Shown here: positions 12,360-23,606 of the stretch, one piece after another
How the letters are laid out: the number at the start of each line of letters is the position of its first letter
Numbering within the stretch: the first letter of the stretch is position 1
Source of the DNA: Anadara kagoshimensis
Taxonomy: Eukaryota; Mollusca; Bivalvia; Arcoida; Arcidae
Assembly: GCA_021292105.1 (NCBI GenBank)
Contig: CM037870.1
Location: 48,228,508-48,292,507 of the forward strand
Length of the DNA stretch: 64,000 bases
Direction: 5' to 3'
Translations under genes and position numbers: made by a program
Notes under the pieces: generated by a model
The model's input: the letters and a program-made list of their open reading frames with translations, nothing else
Database searches by the model: none
Told to the model about the DNA's origin: nothing

Positions 12360-13345
12360 ATAACACTGAGAAATTATATGCCAATAAATTTAAACAGTCG
12401 TCATTTTGTGTTCAAAAGCTCAAAATTTTACTTGGTATCTGCCATTTTTGAAATACAGCAAACTCCAATTATGCCAAATAAGCAAACTTTTACTAAAATT
12501 TGAAACCCCAAGTAACATTTTTGCATTAGTACACTATAAGTCGCCATTTTGTTTTTTGTAATTATAGGTTCAAAAACTCAATATTGAGCTTGGTATCCGC
12601 CATATGTGAATTCAGGATCCTTAAATTATGTTAAATAAATCATGTTACCAACTTTTACTAAAATTTGAAACCCCAACTAACATTTTTGCATTGGTACAAC
12701 ATTAATTTTAGCCGCCATTTTGTTTTTGGAATTATGGGTTCAAAAACTCAATATTGAGCTTGGTATCTGCATTTTTTTTAATTTGCCATCCTCTAATTAT
12801 GTTAAATAAATCATGTTACTAACTTTTACCAAAATTTGTCAACCCAAGTAACAATTTTTGCATTGGTACACCATTCATTTTAGCCCGGCCATTTTGTTTT
12901 TGGAATTATGGGTTCAAAAACTCAAAATTGAGCTTGGTATCCGCCATTTTTTATTTCAGCACCCTCGAATTATGTTAAATAAATCATGTTACCAACTTTT
13001 ACTAAAAATTGAAACCCCAACTAACATGTTTGCATTGGTACACCATTAATTTTAGCCGCCATTTTGTTTTTGGAATTATGGGTTCAAAAACTCAATATTG
13101 AGCTTGGTTTCCGCCATTTTTGAATTCAACACCCTCGAATTATGTTAAATAAACCATGTTACCAACTTTTACTAATATTTGTCAACCCAAGTAACATTTT
13201 TGCATTGGCACATCATTAATTCTAGTCGCCATTTTGTTTTTGGAATTATGGGTTTAAAAACTCAAAATTGAGCTTGGTATCCGCCATTTTTGAATTCAGC
13301 ACCCTCGAATTATGTTAGAAAAGCATGTTACCAACTTTTACTAAA
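12360..13345. repeat. ~172-bp tandem repeat (5-6 units) with GCCGCCATTTTG motifs
   Basis: Units recur about every 172 bp. Each carries, in order, ACTTTTACTAAAATTTG, CCCAA..TAACATTTTTGCATT, GCCGCCATTTTGTTTTTGGA, GGGTTCAAAAACTCAATATT, GAGCTTGGTATCCGCCATTT and AATTATGTTAAATAAATCAT. The two CCGCCATTTT blocks per unit fit the vertebrate YY1 recognition sequence. Divergence between units is moderate, so the array is not very recent. Confidence 0.85.
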
Positions 13346-13791
13346 AAATGCCGCTTCAAGTCACATTTTCTGAATTTGTTCCTAGTCTAAGGCAGATGCT
13401 AGCTTGTAAAATCGAAAAAAATTCAGTTCGTTTGCTGAAAGTCGGTGGTTTTTCCTACACTCCTGTTTTCTCCAACATCCCAGAATGAACGGTGTGTATA
13501 TTAGTGAATACATCTTGGCAAGGCATTGTGTGTGTACACGTGTATCGTGCTTTCAATAGTCACCATTTTAACAGAAAAATCCATTAATGGAAATAGTGTC
13601 AATTATTTAAAAAAATGTTTATTAATTGTTGCATGTTCGTTAAGAAATCCCCATAATTGATTACATTCAAATTCTTCAGAAATTATTTTTGAATATTTTT
13701 AAAGACATAAAATAGATATTGAATTGTTATTAAAATTAAGGATAAACATTCACTTGTTGAGGTGTCATAATATGTAATTAGCGCAATGGTA
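13346..13791. other. No recognisable feature
   Basis: Mixed AT-rich sequence with no supported element. Confidence 0.45.
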
Positions 13792-14045
13792 TATACAAAT
13801 TTGCATGGAAAACCCCAATCACGTTTATTACAGATATGGGAATAAAAGTGATTACGGCTTGCCATAACGGAACTCCCCAATCACTTTTATTACTTAATAA
13901 ACATTATGAGGACATAATAAAATTATCGATTGATAATTAAAAATTTAGATAATGTGCGCCGTAATCACTTTTATCCCATAAAGTGCATTATGCATACATA
14001 ATGTGAATTATGTAATAAAAGTGATTGGGGCTTTCCATATATACA
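13792..14045. mobile_element. Foldback (MITE-like) element
   Basis: The left side (CATGGAAAACCCCAATCAC, TTTATTAC, AATAAAAGTGATTACGGC) is repeated inverted on the right (GCCGTAATCACTTTTAT, GTAATAAAAGTGATTGGGG, CTTTCCATATATAC). The arms are about 70 bp with an AT-rich centre. No ORF is present, so if it moves it depends on another element. Target duplications are not clear. Confidence 0.7.
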
Positions 14046-14933
14046 TGAATTGATAATTATGGTTTCATTCATTTATTTGGTTTAATTAATATTAATGATT
14101 AACTTAAAATTTTAATCTTTGTGCAACTGAGCCCAAAATATATTGCACACCATTGTGGTAAAGGAGCGTAAACTATTTTCTTTTATTTTTAAATAATTTT
14201 GATACAATAGTATCATTATAGATACTTTGGCTGTTGCTGACAAAATACAGTAAATATATTATACATTGTATATGAAACTACATGCATTTAATAATATAAG
14301 CGAGAATTGGATGATGTTCCTTTTTCAATTTTAAATTATTAAAAAAATCCACGTGTTTTACAAAATCTGGATACCCACCACCTTTGATTTTTATATATAG
14401 GTCAAGATCTGTGATAGATTTTCTCGTCCTTTGTTACTGAAAAGTCAAGGTCAACATGTAATTTAATGTATTGCGACCCAAGGAATTAGTAGAGCGAGAA
14501 TGGGGTGTTAGAAAAGTCATTATTGCTGTGTTTATCATAAACATTCGCGCCTAATTCGCTTAATTTATTTTGGTTTAGTAGTTGAATTGTCGACTGGAAT
14601 TACAATCTAGTTGACTGACAGGGACATTACACAGTAATAAAAGGTCGTTTTGACTTTAGAAGATTGCTTTGAAGGTTTACAGAAAGAATTCTGTAACGGA
14701 CAATAATCACTCAATTAAAACGACTTTTATAATCACCCTGTCAAAACATTTCTTACCATCTGTTGGTCCGCATAGTTAAAGGATCGTCTTAGTTTTCAAT
14801 ACAGATTAAAACACTTGCGTGGTAAATTCAATTTTAAAATTAAAAAAAAAAAAATTCGTGATAACTTCAATTTTAAAATTTCATTATACATGTATACTTT
14901 TACAAACTCAATTCTGCTTTGAAAAATGTGTAG
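14046..14933. other. No recognisable feature
   Basis: AT-rich; no gene or repeat was recognised apart from a short A-run near 14842. Confidence 0.45.
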
Positions 14934-14998
14934 TAATAATAATAATAAATAATAATAATAAATATAATAAATAATAATAATAATAACAATAATAATAC
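14934..14998. repeat. (AAT)n microsatellite
   Basis: Imperfect AAT/ATAAT repeats; a second purer run lies at about 15171-15200. Confidence 0.95.
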
Positions 14999-15170
14999 AG
15001 TAGAACCTGTCATAAAGACCACTTCTATATAAGGACCACCTATTTTAAAAGGCCAGAATTTTTTTTTATTCCGATTGCTCTTCATTCATACTGCCTGTAT
15101 ATGTAAGGACTATCTGTCCATAAGAGAAACATTTACATTTTCTTTTGGTGGCAATTAAAACAGGGTGACC
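14998..15170. mobile_element. pogo/Tigger-like TIR remnant
   Basis: CAGTAGAACCTGTCATAAAG followed by ACCACTTCTATATAAGGACC resembles the ends of pogo/Tigger-type DNA elements, which typically start CAGTMGAACCT. A related element with both ends lies at 42133-42293. Here only one end is clear. Confidence 0.45.
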
Positions 15171-15200
<30 letters not shown>

Positions 15201-15202
<2 letters not shown>

Positions 15203-15489
15203 TAGAGCTGTAATTGTGACAAGCACTATGACGATTAAAGTCTCCCACCACCCCAACAATTTTTAACCTATTTTGACCAGGAGAAGTAGGAAGCACCTCC
15301 CCAGAAACCATTAAAAATTTAAATGCCATATTGCATGACATAATAGGGTTTTTAAGTAATTACAATATGTATCGCAATATTCAGTATTATTCAAAATCAA
15401 AGATGTCTCTTTATAACAATTACTAGTATATAAAGACCATTCTAAGAAATATGACTTATCGTTCTAAATATTTAACAAATCGCATCTTA
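15201..15489. other. No recognisable feature
   Basis: Sequence between an AAT run and the first satellite fragment. A further TATATAAAGACC motif at about 15429 echoes the pogo-like ends. Confidence 0.4.
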
Positions 15490-15808
15490 AACTTCGCATC
15501 TCCGGTAGTATTGGAGGTATTCATTTCGTTGAAACTCGCATCTTCGGTAGTATTGGAGATGTTCATTCCGTTTAAACTCGCATCTGATGTTCATTCCGTT
15601 AAATATTCATTTCCTTAAAACTCACATTTTCGGTAGTGTCATATACCATTTTTTGAATTTATTCATAAAATACATTAAAAAATGGTATTGTCACATACCA
15701 TTTTTTTAATGTGTTTTATGCTTAAATTAAAAAAAAATGGTATATGACAGTAGTATTGGAGATATTGTTTCCGTTAAAACTCAAATCTCCGGTAGTAATG
15801 GAGATTTA
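15490..15808. repeat. Split-off fragment of the 42-bp hairpin satellite
   Basis: Several diverged units (ATCTCCGGTAGTATTGGAG, TTCATTTCGTT, AAACTCGCATC) identical in kind to the main array at 17943-19050. They are separated from it by nested insertions. One unit is interrupted by the hairpin dimer at 15637-15749. Confidence 0.88.
15637..15749. mobile_element. Dimeric short hairpin element, TSD GTAG, inside a satellite unit
   Basis: Starts TGTCATATACCATTTTTT and ends AAAATGGTATATGACA. Inside, a second TGTCACATACC start follows an AAAAAATGGTA arm, so two hairpins are joined head to head with their loops in opposite orientation. The flanks are GTAG (15633-15636) and GTAG (15750-15753). The uninterrupted satellite reads CCGGTAGTATTGG, so the empty site is known and the 4-bp duplication is certain. 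Confidence 0.93.
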
Positions 15809-16741
15809 TAGAATCTTACACCAGTAGCTGGGTAAGACAGAGATTTCTCACACCTGTGACAAGAAAATCCCGCGTTTTTACCCATGTGGGATTTCCTTGT
15901 CTCACCCTAGGGTTGAGACAGGCTTCCCGCGTAGTTATACCTGCTCTGGATTTATCGTTGAGAGGACTTAATAAGCTGAGAAAAGTTCCGAAGTCAACCA
16001 ACAATTTTTCAACTGGTGTAGGATTCTTTTTCTCACATTTTTGCAACATAAAATATGATTTGTAAACAAAAAATTGCATCAAATGTTCAGTTTTCATATC
16101 AACATCCGTGCCTACTGAAAATGACGTAATCAATTTTTGTTGACGTTCTCACGTAAAATGATTATGACGTCATCAATTAAGCGTGTGTAAGTGATTGTGA
16201 CGTTGGAGTTATGACGTTATGACGAGCCAATCAGGGCGTGTAGCTTGTCTTACACAGGGGGATTTTTATCCATGTGGGATTTCCTTGTCTCACCCTAGGG
16301 TTGAGACAGGCTACACGCTGAAATTCCCGCGTAGTTATACTTGCTCTGGATTTATCGTTGAGAGGACTTAATAAGTTGAGAAAAGTTCCGAAGTTAACCA
16401 ACAATTTCTATACGTCACAATCACTTAAACACGCTTAATTGTTGACGTCACAATCATTTTACGTGAGAACGTCAACAAAATCGATTACGTCATTTTCAGT
16501 AGGCACGGATGGTGACATGAAAACTGAACCTTTGAAGCAATTTTAATTTACAAATCATGTTTTACATTGCAAATGTGTGAGAAAAAGAATCCTAAACCAG
16601 TAACAGGGTAAGACAGAGATATCTCAAACTCGGATGAATATTTTCAATGTCCAGAAACCGCTAAAGCTCGTTCTGGACAGAAAAATATTCATCCTCGTTT
16701 GAGATACCTCTGTCTTACCCAACTACTGGTGTAAGATTCTA
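15809..16741. mobile_element. Large composite foldback element
   Basis: The ends are inverted repeats over about 33 bp, TAGAATCTTACACCAGTAG then TGGGTAAGACAGAG, one mismatch apart. Internally, a block at 15881-15990 is repeated directly at 16270-16405, and arms of about 185 bp at 16021-16203 are repeated inverted at 16409-16593. The last part (16600-16720) is itself a palindrome with GAATATTTTC/GAAAATATTC. TGACGT/ACGTCA motifs are frequent. No transposase is encoded; the ORFs at 15816-16133 are only symmetry by-products. Confidence 0.85.
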
Positions 16742-16748
16742 TTAATCA

Positions 16749-17539
16749 CATAGGCGTAGGAGGGTTTTTAATATTGGGGGGGCCAAACCGAAGCTATGTC
16801 TATGTCGTGCCGCAGGTACGACCTCGTGCCTATGGCACGAGGCGGGGAGAGTATGAGAGGGGTGCTAAACCCCTTGCATAGGTGGGGGTCCGGAGGGCCT
16901 CCCCCGGAAAATTTTCAAAACTAAGTCCTGTCTAGACGCATTTTCAATGTATTGCGCATCGTTTTGATCTGTTTAAAATACTGTGATATCAAGGCAAGAT
17001 TATATAAAATAACCGTATTACACAGGTTCCATAATCACCCCTCTCATTGGAGATGGATATCAGAGGCTGATCCAAAATTTAGGAAGGGGACGTATAATGT
17101 GAGAGTCGATGGCTCAAACCTTCTAGGGGGGTCCGGGGGCATGCTCCCCCGGAAAATTTTAAAAAAGTGGCGCAAAAATCCTGCATTCTGGTGCAATCTG
17201 AGCTGAACAATATGTATTATAAGCGACATAAAGGGGGGTGTATTCCCCCACGTCCCCCGCTGAATCCGCCACTGGATATGGGGGTACCCCGGAAAATTTT
17301 GACGCCCTTTTACAAGTATAATGATGAAATTGATAATTGATTGGTTACTAGATGGACATTTCCTGTTAAACCTCTTGGTTTTTTTATATTTTTTTGTTTT
17401 GTTTTGTTTTTATTTTTTATTTTTATTTTTTTAAGCATGATACAAAATTTCACACAATATATTGCGGGGGCCTGGCCCCCCCTTCTCTGACATTGGGGGG
17501 GCCCGGCCCCCGCTGGCCCCCCCTGCTCCTACGCCTATG
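16749..17539. mobile_element. TIR element with 14-bp ends, TSD AATCA
   Basis: The ends are CATAGGCGTAGGAG and its exact inverse CTCCTACGCCTATG. AATCA is duplicated at 16744-16748 and 17540-17544. A related site at 17888-17910 (TTATTAATCTTACACCTAGC) shows the arrangement without the insertion. Inside are G/C-run blocks with CCGGAAAATTTT and a segment ending AATCCGCCACTG (17265-17276), matching the end of the element at 38994-39289, so the element is probably nested. No transposase is recognised. Confidence 0.85.
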
Positions 17540-17610
17540 AATCATACACCTAGCAACCAACGAAATAACTCGGTGAAGTATGGGAGAAAATCATTTCGTT
17601 AAAACTCAAC

Positions 17611-17892
17611 GTCAACTAACGTCAACATATATTGATTACGTCATTTTCAGCAGTCACGGATGGTGACATGAAAACTGAATATTTGATGCAATTTTTTGTT
17701 TACAAATCATGTTTTATGTTGCAAATGTGTGAGAAAAAAAATCCTACACCAGTACCAGTGTAAGACAGAGATATCTCAAACTCGGGTGAATATTTTCAAT
17801 GTCAAAAACTCGCTAAAGCTCGTTTGGACAGGAAAATATTCACCCTCGTTTGAGATATCTCTGTCTTACCCTGTTACCGGTGTAAGATGTTA
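17611..17892. mobile_element. Partial copy of the composite foldback
   Basis: 17611-17745 matches the right arm of the element at 15809-16741 (GATTACGTCATTTTCAG, GGTGACATGAAAACTGAA, TTTACAAATCATGTTTTA). 17750-17890 is the terminal palindrome (GTAAGACAGAGATATCTCAA ... TTGAGATATCTCTGTCTTAC). The left half is missing. Confidence 0.8.
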
Positions 17893-17942
17893 TTAATCTT
17901 ACACCTAGCAACCAACGGAATAACTCGGTGAAGTATGGGAGA

Positions 17943-19050
17943 AAATCATTTCGTTAAAACTCACATCTCCGGTAGTATTGGAGATGTTTATTTCGTTAAA
18001 ACTCACATCTCCGGTAGTATTGGAGATGTTTATTTCGTTAAAACTCACATCTCCGGTAGTATTGGAGATATTCATTCGTTAAAACTCACATCTCCGGTAG
18101 TATTGGAGATGTTTATTTCGTTAAAACTCACATCTCCGGTAGTATTGGAGATGTTCATTCCGTTAAAACTCACATCTCCGGTCGCATTGGAGATATTCAT
18201 TTCGTTAAAACTCACATCTCCGGTAGTATTGGAGATGTTTATTTCGTTAAAACTCACATCTCCGGTAGTATTGGAGATGTTCATTCCGTTAAAACTCACA
18301 TCTCCGGTAGTATTGGAGATATTCATTTCGTTAAAACTCACATCTCCGGTAGTATTGGAGATGTTTATTTCGTTAAAACTCACATCTCCGGTAGTATTGG
18401 AGATATTCATTTCGTTAAAACTCACATCTCCGGTAGTATTGGAGATGTTTATTTCGTTAAAACTCACATCTCCGGTAGTATTGGAGATGTTCATTCCGTT
18501 AAAACTCACATCTCCGGTAGTATTGGAGATGTTTATTTCGTTAAAACTCACATCTCCGGTAGTATTGGAGATGTTCATTCCGTTAAAACTCACATCTCCG
18601 GTCGCATTGGAGATATTCATTTCGTTAAAACTCACATCTCCGGTAGTATTGGAGATATTCATTTCGTTAAAACTCACATCTCCGGTAGTATTGGAGATAT
18701 TCATTCAGTTAAAACTCACATCTCCGGTAGTATTGGAGATATTCATTTCGTTAAAACTCACATCTCCGGTAGTATTGGAGATATTCATTTCGTTAAAACT
18801 CACATCTCCAGTAGTATTGGAGATATACATTTCGTTAAAACTCACATCTCCGGTCGTATTGGAGAGGTTCATTCCGTTAAAACTCACATCTCCGGTAGTA
18901 TTGGAGATATTCATTTCGTTAAAACTCACATCTCCAGTAGTATTGGAGATATTCATTTCGTTAAAACTCACATCTCCGGTAGTATTGGAGAGGTTCATTC
19001 CGTTAAAACTCACATCTCCGGTAATATTGGAAATATTCATTTCGTTAATA
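17943..19050. repeat. 42-bp hairpin satellite (about 26 units)
   Basis: The unit is TTAAAACTCACATCTCCGGT then AGTATTGGAGATGTTTATTT and CG. Each unit contains the dyad CATCTCC ... GGAGATG (7-bp stem, 9-nt loop). The unit length is a multiple of three, so both strands stay open: a 380-codon frame on plus and long frames on minus, each a 14-residue repeat. The opposite-strand frames and high unit identity indicate tandem duplication rather than coding selection. A unique leader (ACACCTAGCAACCAACGGAA, 17903-17922) precedes it and is duplicated at 17547-17566. Confidence 0.95.
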
Positions 19051-19054
19051 CTTG

Positions 19055-19455
19055 ATATCAGAACATGGCATTACTAAACACGAAAGGTTAAAGATACACA
19101 TCATGATTAATATGTGTTACGTGTTGTTAGTACGAATCCGATAGGTAATATGTACTTTACAACTGTCGGACCGACAGACCAAAAAATCATGACAAGAAAA
19201 ACAGAAAGCAAATAATAAAACACACGTATCTATAACTTGTTAATGCCGTCAAACATGTTTACAAATTTCTATATGTATCCTGAGATTCAAGTACTTTTGT
19301 ATATGGTTGTTTTAAAACCAAAAGCGCCTTATGTTGCTCATTTTAAAATAAAATACAATTTTTTATTTTTAGGCAACAAAAAAGCATAAAAAGAGTCTTG
19401 TACGACTAAAATATTTAGAAAAATATGCAAACACAAAAGAGTTAAAAAATAAATC
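19055..19455. other. No recognisable feature
   Basis: AT-rich sequence between the satellite and the RT element; nothing supported. Confidence 0.45.
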
Positions 19456-20140
19456 CAAACACCAAAACATACAGATATATAGATGACGTTCTGTCTCTCA
19501 ACAATCCTAAATTTGGAGACTATGTAAATGTCATCTATCCTAGTGAGCTTGAAATAAAAGACACGACTGATTCCTCAATTTCTGCTTCATATTTAGACTT
19601 ATACCTGAATTATGACGCACACGAAAGGCTACATTTGAAACTTTATGACAAACGCGATGACTTCAATTTTTCTATTGTCAACTTTCCTTTTTTAATGCAA
19701 CAATATACCTGCTTCTCCGGCTTATGGTGTATTTGTTTCCCAATTAATACGCTATGGTAGAGCTTGTTCCCACTACGGGGACTTTGTACAACGAAGTAGA
19801 CTGCTTGCAAATAAATTGTTGACGCAGGGATATTGCAGGCCTAGGCTTATCAAGGCCCTCAAAAAGTTTTATGGCCGTCATCACAGTATTGTTGATAAGT
19901 TTGATGTCTCTGTGTCCAGGATTGTCCTGGATATATTTGACGTCTCATAGTTCAATGTTCCTTTCACACAATTTTGATTACACACGTGACGGGTGTAGCT
20001 AGGTAAACAGGAGGTGCTTACCCTTCCGGAGCACCCGGCCTCACTTCCCTGGTGGAAGTTCACGTATCTTACCTAACTTGTCAGTTCCAAAGTTTTTACT
20101 TTGCTTATGGATTGTGATTCGGACATGGATTAGTATGTTT
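19456..20140 (+). mobile_element. 5'-truncated RT retroelement, best preserved copy
   Basis: This copy starts next to the catalytic YIDD motif of a reverse transcriptase (19476-19487), continues through the C-terminal coding part (separate entry, 19473-19950), and ends with about 190 bp of non-coding 3' sequence that is shared with the other copies. The last recognisable block is GGATTGTGATTCGGACATGG. Everything upstream of the RT active site is missing. The 3' sequence is the source of the 39-bp array at 2453. Confidence 0.85.
19473..19950 (+). pseudogene. Reverse transcriptase C-terminal region, one frameshift
   Basis: The first frame reads R-YIDD-VLSLNN, then a glycine/aromatic stretch, ELEIKDTTD, ASYLDLYL and LYDKRDDFNF. 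Near 19693, at a T-rich stretch, the frame slips by one. The second frame continues without a stop: an AYGVFVSQLIRYGRAC-like block, a HYGDFVQR block, KFYGRHHSIVDKF and a TAG stop at 19948-19950. YIDD is the two-aspartate RT active site. The downstream blocks match an RT family that I know as widespread in cnidarians, molluscs and fish; I cannot say whether it is Penelope-like or another non-LTR class. The N-terminal RT palm and fingers are absent, so the copy is dead. It would act, if whole, in copying its own RNA into DNA. Confidence 0.82.
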
Positions 20141-20149
20141 GTTTTTGAT

Positions 20150-20805
20150 ATATATACGAGTCTCAAATAGGGTTGATTTTGACAATCCACAATAGACTTG
20201 AAGCAGAGCACTACTTCTTCGTGAAATAAAACTGACCAATGGTTATATCATTGTACTTTTAATACTAGTATGTTTTAGAATTAGCGTTAATGGACCCTGG
20301 TCCATATTAATTTTTTCTATTCGAAACAATTTGCAATTTTTTTATATTTATGTCTTAGTATAGTCTTAACAAAGCAGTAGTAGTCTACTAGTAGTTCATA
20401 ATGTACAGTCATTTCATGTAATAGTGCATTAAAATGTAGAGCATTACAATACAATGTGATGATGCTTGAAGTTTAGCTCATTTCTAAACTAGCTATTAAG
20501 TTTAACTTGAGCAATGAATGGTGAAGCGTTGAACATAAATCTGTCGGAAAGTGTTTGTCTTGATACTATTCAGTGTGTGGTCAATCGGGTTAAATATGTG
20601 GTCCGTATTTATGTGAGGAATGCTTTCTACAGTTTAATAGCTTTGACCGGAAAGTTCTTATCTTTATTTTATTTTGAATGAAACACAAAAGTTTTACATA
20701 TATAGTTTGCACTTGTTTTAAATCCTTAAAGCGGAACAGAAATAATGTGTACACTGAAGCTGTAAGAGATAATCTGCAATATGTCACGGGAGTAAAGAAT
20801 ACGAA

Positions 20806-20806
<1 letters not shown>
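20150..20806. other. No recognisable feature
   Basis: AT-rich; no supported gene or repeat. Confidence 0.45.
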
Positions 20807-20847
<41 letters not shown>

Positions 20848-20985
20848 AGGACTGCCAAGAACACGAAACAATTTACACACATCAGAAAAACATGTTCTCG
20901 GCATTAGATCACGGCTACCAAGAACACAAATCAATGTACAAAAACAATTATTCGTCACGGCTACCAAGAACGCGAAACAACAAAA
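20807..20985. repeat. Poly(A) run followed by three short direct repeats
   Basis: An A-run at 20808-20846 is followed by three copies of a segment containing GCCAAGAACACGAAACAA / GGCTACCAAGAACACAAA / GGCTACCAAGAACGCGAAAC, spaced 50-70 bp apart. Confidence 0.8.
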
Positions 20986-21119
20986 TCAGCAAATCATTAT
21001 TTTATTCTATTCGTGGTTGAGGGTTTCCATCTTATCCGCGAGTTTGAGTTGTGTCTTAGCACAAATAATGAAAATAGTAATTCTTTTGTAATCAGACACC
21101 TTAGCTTGCTTTATCAGGC

Positions 21120-21560
21120 CCATAGCAAATTAAATTAAAAGTGCTCGAAAATTGATGAAATTGTATAGAATGGTTGTAAAGGGACCATAGAACTCATTCT
21201 AAGGCTTAAAAACAAATGCGACCGTTGCCATGGAAACGGAAAAAGGCAAACAAAATAAAATGTCACTAACAAGATGAAACTTTACAGAAATATTGTTTTG
21301 GGTATAATGAAATTATTTTCAGGCTAAAAATTCCAAAAATGGTGACCGTTGCCATGGAATTGGACGAATCAAAAGTGCTCCAAATAGGACAAACTGGATG
21401 AAACTTTACAGAAAGGTTGTATAGGAACTACAAAATTCATTTTCAGGATAAAATTTAAAAAAAAAAACATGACGACTAAGCCATGAAAACGAAAAAACCA
21501 AATGTGTTCCAAATTGGATGAAACTTTACTTAACGATTGTAACTACAACATTCAAAAACA
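21120..21560. repeat. ~125-bp tandem repeat (3-4 units)
   Basis: Shared blocks are GATGAAACTTTACAGAAA, a GTTGTA...GGAAC segment, CATTTTCAGG and GACCGTTGCCATGGAA. Units are diverged. No coding potential is seen. Confidence 0.75.
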
Positions 21561-21569
21561 TATCGCCAC

Positions 21570-23295
21570 TCAATTCTTCGTTTGGGAAACTTTTGTATCT
21601 GGAATTATTGTTATGGATTTTTTACCTCGATCTCTATGGATGTTTCTTTCTTCTGTAAACTGTTTAAGTGCCCTTTATTGATTGGTACAATTAACTTTAT
21701 TTCGGAACACCAACAGCAATTTATGTGAAGATCCTACTTATGTAATGCGCATAGTTATTTTTGCCACCTCTATTGTAAAAACAGGCATCGGACTTTTATC
21801 TACTTAATGACTAATTTCAGTAAATAGATATATAATTTTTAATAATATTTTTAATTGAGACAAGTTTCAAAGTGACTATGATTCAAATAAAACTTCAATA
21901 GAAAACCGAAAGTAACCTGAACTAAATATAGAACATAATGCCTAACTGACTTTTATTTTGTTTCCATTAATTGATAAGCAGATAACGATTTTAATTCTTC
22001 CTTCAGAGTTTTAAAAGCATCCTTGGACTGTAGCGCCGCCATCAAAGGCGATATGCTAATTACAAGTACTAATTGCCATTTCTAATTTACGAAACTATCG
22101 GAACCATATCGTAAATAACATGCAATATGTCACACGGTGATTTATGCAAATGAACACCAACTGTCATCTGTTCATCCTGAGCAGGTGTCTAGAGAGACGG
22201 TTATTTTGGTACAGTGTTATAATTATTGGAAATACAAACCCCTTTGATGTATCCATAACAGTACATTTCCAATATATTTCTAATTTAGGACACTGGTATT
22301 ATGCCTGCTTTCTAAAATTGCTAATGTAATAGTTTGCTGTCTTAAAGTTTTATTTCTGTTATGATTTTTATTGTCTATTTTTTTTTCAATTTAATAAAAC
22401 AGAATTAATGAATGACTTATTAAATTAACTATTTCATGATAAAAACGCATAATTAACACTTAACTCTGAAAAGCGTTTCCACATTAAAATGATTTGATTT
22501 TTTTTTTCTTTTTAAAAAAAGTAGAAATCTATGGACGGCCGTTTTATCATAAATTCTAATATTTTGAGTAGCTAGACGCCCTCTTGTGTTGTAGTGTGTA
22601 TAACAACCCTTACTTCACTTTTTTAGTTCTGTCAAGGCATCAAGCTGAAATGATCGACAGAAGATAGAAATATTCGTAACTAAAAACATGATCATCATGG
22701 GTATAACCACCAAGGACACTAAATAATACAAATGAACGATACGACCTAAACAAGAGAAGAAACGATAAACAGACAATGTGATAAGTTTTTATAGAACTCC
22801 CGACCTTAGACTGACATTGGAGTTAAGTAAATGTCCAACGGTGTGGTAATAGGACCATTGTAAGAACATCAACCATCCAACTTATTTTACAACCAGAGTC
22901 ACTATGCCAAACTCAAATTGCTTCTGCTCAACGTGTCTATATTATTTTAGTAGATATTCCTTGATCGTTCTTCATATACATGTAATTGGCCAGCGTCTGT
23001 CTGGCTTGCTGATATACACGGGTCGTTTTAACTACGTCTGACTATTTCAGTGTTAGGGTTTGTACTATCTCCAGGAAAGGATTAACAAGCCCTTTTATGA
23101 CGTATCACAATGCATATTCAACCATTGCAGGGTAGATCTGGAGCCAAAACATTAGCCAATTTTGACAAACAAAAGCATCAATTTTCCTTCTTATAATGCA
23201 ATTGACAAAAATTTCGAGCGAAAATATTAGCAAAAAGTTATTTTTGTGAGGAGAAATTAAAAAAATAAAACAACTGGCTCAATTTGGGAATGGTT
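21570..23295. other. Gene-less AT-rich interval
   Basis: Short T-runs near 22376 and 22498; otherwise nothing recognised. Short ORFs are isolated and lack known motifs. Confidence 0.45.
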
Positions 23296-23299
23296 AGTA

Positions 23300-23343
23300 G
23301 TTCCAGCGACATTGAATACAGACTGTTTTAATGTCGCTGGTAC
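23300..23343. other. Perfect 11-bp inverted repeat
   Basis: CCAGCGACATT and AATGTCGCTGG are separated by a short AT-rich loop. It is GC-richer than its surroundings and could be a remnant of a palindromic element. Confidence 0.6.
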
Positions 23344-23499
23344 GTAGTTCAACTACATATTCCAATTGCGTGTAAAAAAAATAACAACAGGTGAGTGGAA
23401 CTTGTGTTGATTTTCACGCTGGTGTTCATACCACTGTTTGTTTATAGTACATGGGCAAATATCAATTAACACAAAATATCTTCATAAAGTGCTGAATAA

Positions 23500-23606
23500 T
23501 TTTATAAAAAGAGTGTTACGTCAGACTTCAAGATTATAAAACCAGGGATGTATGGTTTTATAAAAAATAAAAGTGTTACGTCAGACGTCGGGCTTATAAA
23601 ACTCAG
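23500..23606. repeat. Tandem duplication, about 60 bp x 2
   Basis: AGTGTTACGTCAGAC followed by a TTATAAAAC block occurs twice, with a TTTTATAAAAA leader before each copy. Confidence 0.7.

Noticed and set aside
15066..15341. 91-codon minus ORF with a Tyr run
   Set aside because: The Tyr run is the AAT microsatellite; the rest shows no domain.
17943..19050. CRISPR array (short palindromic repeats at regular spacing)
   Set aside because: The spacers are as conserved as the repeats, there are no cas genes, and the genome is animal-like.
17935..19077. 380-codon open frame on plus, with long frames on minus, as a protein gene
   Set aside because: It is produced by a 42-bp unit without stops in several frames; it has no start context, no non-repeat part and no splice signals.
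19456..20140. An endogenous virus fragment (because of the RT motif)
   Set aside because: No gag, protease, integrase or envelope trace and no LTR; the downstream blocks match a non-LTR-type RT family.
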